The notes under the pieces: model-generated | What the model saw: only the letters and a program-made list of their open reading frames with translations | What the model was told of the DNA's origin: nothing | Databases searched by the model: none | Shown: piece by piece, positions 60,869 to 64,000 of the stretch | Position numbering within the stretch: the first letter of the stretch is position 1 | Layout: every line of letters starts with the position of its first letter | Assembly (NCBI RefSeq): GCF_014385085.1 | Contig: NZ_JACRTD010000006.1 | Span: 62,001 to 126,000 of the forward strand | From: Youxingia wuxianensis | Lineage (GTDB): Bacteria; Bacillota; Clostridia; Oscillospirales; Ruminococcaceae | Direction of reading: 5' to 3' | DNA: 64,000 nucleotides | Made by a program: the position numbers and the translations under genes

Positions 60869-61258
60869 TTAAACGCTGTCGATTACCGAAGCAAAGTAGT
60901 TTTCGGACACCGAGCCGAAGAGAAAAGCGTCTATCAGACCCTCGCGCTTTGCCTGCCGTACCTTTTCGGTCAACTCACCGTCTGTGTCGTCATCCACAAA
61001 GAGAATGACCCGGCAGTTTTCAGTGTTCCTTTTTACCTTGTTACGGATTGCCATTCGTTCATTGAACATCCATGGCGAATACGCCTTGACCTCCATTAAA
61101 AGCACATCCGGTCGATGCGTTTTGCACCACTCGGCGGTTGCGTCCGGCGACTCGGAGATCACAACCTGGCAATCATCCAATTTTTGCATCAGCATTCGCT
61201 CCATGGTGTGCGCATGGATATCGCTCTGAATATCCAGAACGATTTTTTCATCATTCAT
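60869..61258 (-). CDS. Pseudo-receiver (CheY-like without phospho-acceptor)
   Basis: A 129-residue stand-alone protein with the alternating beta/alpha pattern of a receiver (KIVLDIQSD, CQVVISESPDA, PDVLLMEVKAY, CRVILFVDDDTDG, IDAFLFGSVS). Key residues differ: the phospho-acceptor Asp is Glu56 (LLMEV), the N-terminal acidic pair is absent, and the Lys before beta-5 end is not seen. It should not be phosphorylated in the usual way. Glu may mimic the phosphorylated state. ATG 61258 follows AGGTGGTG. It lies between its own promoter and the surface-protein gene. Confidence 0.6.
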   Translation of the reverse strand: MNDEKIVLDIQSDIHAHTMERMLMQKLDDCQVVISESPDATAEWCKTHRPDVLLMEVKAYSPWMFNERMAIRNKVKRNTENCRVILFVDDDTDGELTEKVRQAKREGLIDAFLFGSVSENYFASVIDSV

Positions 61259-61298
61259 CACCACCTTCTGAAAGCACAACCCTAATTTTACAGTATCT

Positions 61299-61342
61299 AT
61301 TGTACGGATTTTTTGGTGCTTGTCACTGGCACTTGTGCCAGT
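61299..61342 (-). promoter_or_regulatory. Promoter with a perfect dyad over the -35 region
   Basis: Minus strand -10 TACAAT (61304-61299). Seventeen bp upstream the -35 position (61327-61322, AGTGAC) is poor. Overlapping its upstream edge is a perfect inverted repeat, ACTGGCAC-TT-GTGCCAGT (61325-61342). A weak -35 covered by a dyad is typical of promoters switched on by a bound activator. The LuxR-type regulator encoded just upstream is the obvious candidate. Confidence 0.6.
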
Positions 61343-61392
61343 AACAGAAGGAAAAATTCGATTTTTTCAAAATTTTTTTGCCTTTTAGGCGC

Positions 61393-61424
61393 AAAAAACC
61401 CCTTGACCGTACAGCCAAGGGGTT
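61393..61424 (-). terminator. Terminator after the LuxR-type regulator
   Basis: A 9-bp stem (AACCCCTTG / CAAGGGGTT) is followed by TTTTTT on the minus strand, separating the regulatory genes from the pseudo-receiver promoter. Confidence 0.85.
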
Positions 61425-61433
61425 CAAATTCTC

Positions 61434-62063
61434 TTATTCGTCTTTTAAGGTGGTTACCATGAGCTTGTTTTCAATGGCGGTTGCAACCAGCGATTCTCTG
61501 CTTTCAAAGCCGCCCTTTTCCACCATATCATCCAGGTTCCAGCGAACGCCGTTTTTGGAGATACCCAGCTTGTCAGCGATTTCCTGATAGGTGAAGCCCT
61601 TTATATACAGGCGCAGGATGTCTAACTGCCGGGGCGAGAAGGCATCGGACATCGTTCCCTCCATTTCAATGGCCGGAGCGATGTCGGGGAATACCTTTTC
61701 CCCTGCCAGGGTACGCTTTACCACGCTCATCAGTTCCTCCGTGCCGTGGTCCTTATACCACAGGCTGTCGGCGGCACCCATTTTGGCTCGTTCCAACACC
61801 TGCGGATCAACAAGCGAGGTAGCCACAACGATTTTGATTTGCGGAAAAGCCTTTTTGATGCGCTCTGCGGCGGCAAGACCGGAATGCTTGTGCTGCGTCT
61901 GCACATCCATAAGGACGAGCTTTACGGTGGCGTCGCAATGCTTTTCCGCTTCAAAGGCGTCACGGAAAACGCCGACAAGATAAAACTCACCGTCTGCCGC
62001 AAGACGATCGACAAAGTGCTTTTGGATGTATAAATCATCCTCTACAAGTATGGTGTTTATCAT
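61434..62063 (-). CDS. LuxR/NarL-type response regulator
   Basis: A 209-residue regulator. The receiver has the acidic pair EDD (8-10), Asp53 in VLMDVQ and Lys in WYKDHG. The C-terminal DNA-binding helix-turn-helix reads SPRQLDILRLYIKGFTYQEI, then ADKLGISKNGVRWNLDDM, typical of the LuxR family. It overlaps the kinase gene by 4 bp, so the two are made together. Likely target: the dyad at 61325-61342. Confidence 0.92.
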   Translation of the reverse strand: MINTILVEDDLYIQKHFVDRLAADGEFYLVGVFRDAFEAEKHCDATVKLVLMDVQTQHKHSGLAAAERIKKAFPQIKIVVATSLVDPQVLERAKMGAADSLWYKDHGTEELMSVVKRTLAGEKVFPDIAPAIEMEGTMSDAFSPRQLDILRLYIKGFTYQEIADKLGISKNGVRWNLDDMVEKGGFESRESLVATAIENKLMVTTLKDE

Positions 62064-63310
62064 AGGCTGATCTCCTTTGCGGGAATCGTAATCAGAAGAG
62101 CAAATCGTGGATTGTGCGAAATATGCATTTCGCCGCCGGAGCTTTCAATACTGCGGCGAAGCGTTGACAGGCCACTGCCTTCCTTTATCGGCTTTGTGGG
62201 TACTTTGCCGTTGTTGGTTATGGTAACATCATAGTGTTCGCCCCGCTGGGCAATGCGGATATACACCTCATTTCCGTCTGCGTGCTTGATGCAGTTGGTC
62301 ACGCACTCCTTGGCGGCGGCAACAGTCAGCTCCTCGGCTGCGGTATCACGGGGCAGGTAGCCGTCGATTTTTACAGTCACGCCGAGCTGCCGTGCGGTTC
62401 TTTTTACCTCGTCCATTGTGCTGACAGAGGTGACACGGTTGCTTGCCAGCATACCGATGGCATTTTGCAGCGCCTCAAGCTTTCGCTCGGTATCCTCGCC
62501 GCTGTCTATGATGTCTCGGATAGTCAGGAGGCTTCGTCCGATGGTATCGTGAATATAGACCTTTAGGTCAAGGCTTTCCTTTTCCTTGACATCGTCCTCC
62601 ATGCGGGCGTACATCTTCCTGAGCTCTCGGTTGACTTCCGCCAGTTCTTCATTTATTTCCTCTTGCTTTTGGTAGCCGTTATACAGCTCGGTCACATTGT
62701 GCGCCGTTATCTGCTGCCAGCGGTCATCGCCGTCCACGGTGATATTTTGTGTACGGAACTGCCAGACGGTCTTGTCGGGCAGGATATAGCAATCATCCTT
62801 GACGGTTACGGATCTGTCCGGCAAACTCAAGGCATTTTCCATATCCCTTTTGATTTGCAGCTCGTGGCCGCAAAGGGCAAAGGACAGCCGGCGCATACGG
62901 TTGTTGCATAGGATGATCCTGCCGTTCGGGTCGGCAAAGCAGATGCCCATAGGCAGCTTATCCGTTGCTTCCTTAATGGAGAACGGCGAGAGCTCGTTCT
63001 TTTTGCGGCGGTATTCCCGCGGCAGAGCAATGGCAAAGTGAACTGCCGCAAGAAAAATGGCAGAGGCAAATATGAGCCACGGTGCGCCGAGCAGAAATGC
63101 GTCCCCGATATTATCGGGATCTGCCTGGGAAACGGAGAACAGCAGCGGGATCATCACCGCCATCACCGCCAGGCTCAGCAGGCTGCGCACCGGCTTATTG
63201 CTGCGGAGAAGCTGATACATAAACAGCCCGATTTCAAGGACGATCTCCACAAGCATGATAAACGGCAGCATGGTCTGCCAGAATTCAGAAAGGGAAGAAA
63301 ATGCACTCAT
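62060..63310 (-). CDS. Sensor histidine kinase paired with the LuxR-type regulator
   Basis: A 416-residue membrane protein: about three N-terminal helices (10-100), a PAS-like region (110-210, KLPMGICFADPNGRIILCNN), a long charged coiled coil (215-250), a phospho-acceptor candidate His254 in VYIHDTIGRSLL, an N box with Asn339 (AAAKECVTNCIKHADG) and a G box (GSGLSTLRRSIESSGG). This is the HPK7/NarL-partner type. It overlaps the regulator downstream and the next sensor-like gene upstream by 4 bp each. Confidence 0.9.
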   Translation of the reverse strand: MSAFSSLSEFWQTMLPFIMLVEIVLEIGLFMYQLLRSNKPVRSLLSLAVMAVMIPLLFSVSQADPDNIGDAFLLGAPWLIFASAIFLAAVHFAIALPREYRRKKNELSPFSIKEATDKLPMGICFADPNGRIILCNNRMRRLSFALCGHELQIKRDMENALSLPDRSVTVKDDCYILPDKTVWQFRTQNITVDGDDRWQQITAHNVTELYNGYQKQEEINEELAEVNRELRKMYARMEDDVKEKESLDLKVYIHDTIGRSLLTIRDIIDSGEDTERKLEALQNAIGMLASNRVTSVSTMDEVKRTARQLGVTVKIDGYLPRDTAAEELTVAAAKECVTNCIKHADGNEVYIRIAQRGEHYDVTITNNGKVPTKPIKEGSGLSTLRRSIESSGGEMHISHNPRFALLITIPAKEISL

Positions 63311-64000
63311 TTCCTGTCACCTTCTTTCGCTTCAAATATAAGGTGCTGGTATTCCTCGTCATCCTCTTTTTCATAGCGGATACCGTCTCCGCTTACTAAA
63401 GCGGAAAGGTCGGCCTTGCAGCACACATTCAGGGACAAGCGTAAGCCGTTTGCCTTTATGAGGCTTACCTGTATGCCTGTTAAATTCAAAATATCGGCTT
63501 CAATAACCGATTCATAAAAATCAAATACAGCGGTCGCCGTTTTGCCGGAGAGCATGGAAAGAGACTCGTCCACATAGAGTGAGCTGCGGACACCCAACAG
63601 CTTCAGCGTTTGGAGCGACTCATTGAAGGCACGGTGAAGTTCCGTTGCCGCTATTTTAATATCTCGGTCGGTAAGGAGCGTCAGATGCTTGCGGCGCTTA
63701 ATGTAGCTGCACAGCACGGCAATCTCGGCAAGGAGCGTTTTGGCGCTGTCGGGATCGGTGCTTGAGATTCGGCGGTATTCCTTAGTGAGCTCCGCAATGC
63801 GGTCGATCTGCGTCTGCGTAACGGAACGCAGGAGATCATACAGGCGGTTTTGCTCCTCCACCTTGCGGCGCTTGGCTTCACGCTTGTATTCATAACGGAG
63901 TATTTTGTTCCTGTCGGCAAGCTCGTCTGCAAGGAGCTCAGAGTCCTCCTTGATGTCACGCAGAGCCGACACATCCTCTGTCCATACGGCATAGCCGCCG
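63307..64000 (-). CDS. Sensor-type partner protein, 5' end outside window
   Basis: The frame is open to the window edge, beginning GGYAVWTEDVSALRDIKEDS, then a long charged coiled coil (ELADRNKILRYEYKREAKRRK), a helical stretch like a kinase dimerisation region (VTQTQIDRIAELTKEYRRI), and an end that could be a degenerate ATPase fold (LRLSLNVCCKADLSAL). A clear N box or G box is not seen. A GTG at 63972 could be read as a start, but upstream codons continue in frame. Coupled to the kinase by a 4-bp overlap. Perhaps a non-catalytic co-sensor. Confidence 0.65.
   Translation of the reverse strand, partial: GGYAVWTEDVSALRDIKEDSELLADELADRNKILRYEYKREAKRRKVEEQNRLYDLLRSVTQTQIDRIAELTKEYRRISSTDPDSAKTLLAEIAVLCSYIKRRKHLTLLTDRDIKIAATELHRAFNESLQTLKLLGVRSSLYVDESLSMLSGKTATAVFDFYESVIEADILNLTGIQVSLIKANGLRLSLNVCCKADLSALVSGDGIRYEKEDDEEYQHLIFEAKEGDRK

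Overview
The window reads as a chromosomal piece of an anaerobic, endospore-forming member of the Clostridia, most like the Ruminococcaceae/Oscillospiraceae. This rests on low-GC Gram-positive gene neighbourhoods, spore genes (SpoIID domain, YpeB, a SpoIIQ-like LytM protein, DacF), class B sortases, pyruvate phosphate dikinase, formate-tetrahydrofolate ligase, a high-molecular-weight rubredoxin, frequent TTG/GTG starts behind strong Shine-Dalgarno sites, and heavy use of intrinsic terminators. The species cannot be told from the sequence.

Layout. 1-5 kb: a 3' gene fragment, a metallophosphoesterase, O-acetylhomoserine sulfhydrylase, DacF carboxypeptidase, and a two-gene operon of a hydroxysteroid-dehydrogenase-like SDR plus an NTF2-fold protein. 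5-9 kb: ribosomal and secretion genes on the minus strand (rpmG-secE-nusG-rplK-rplA, then rplJ-rplL behind its own promoter and L10 leader), with no rpoB after rplL. 9-15.5 kb: plus-strand ddl-murI-ywiB-argS-homocysteine methyltransferase-rubredoxin/flavin reductase. 15.5-23.2 kb: minus-strand glmU-prs-pth-mfd-foldase lipoprotein. 23.5-33.9 kb: ppdK, rodA, fhs, tsaE-tsaB-rpiB-upp, a split TauE/SafE-type exporter, a SpoIIQ-like gene and an acyltransferase. 33.9-34.26 kb: two copies of a 161-bp hairpin-rich tandem repeat built onto a terminator; a diverged relative lies at 11.15-11.31 kb.

34.3-41.3 kb is the most unusual part. A stand-alone class B sortase is followed upstream by a 1165-residue gene that fuses CinA, a membrane segment, a complete class B sortase, a Ser-rich heptad-repeat linker and a SpoIID domain. 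It sits behind thiI and a cysteine desulfurase. 41.5-56.4 kb: ypeB, a cyclophilin, pyrB-pyrI, small proteins, a LytM lipoprotein, a decayed flagellar cluster (flgM-flgN-truncated flgK), a ParA/ComFB pair, tRNA-Arg(ACG), a G5/3D-domain wall protein, a glycolipid-type glycosyltransferase with a flippase-like partner, and an OmpR-type two-component system.

56.5-64 kb is broken and mosaic. A LacI-family regulator lost its N-terminal half and is joined to a sugar-binding lipoprotein that lost its start codon. That lipoprotein is cut at its 3' end and abuts the truncated C terminus of a large secreted surface protein encoded on the other strand. Behind the surface protein lies a signalling module: a pseudo-receiver, a LuxR-type response regulator, and two sensor-type proteins, the last running off the window. 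A perfect 8+2+8 dyad over the -35 region of the pseudo-receiver promoter suggests how the module controls the surface protein. The junctions may be real rearrangements or assembly joins.
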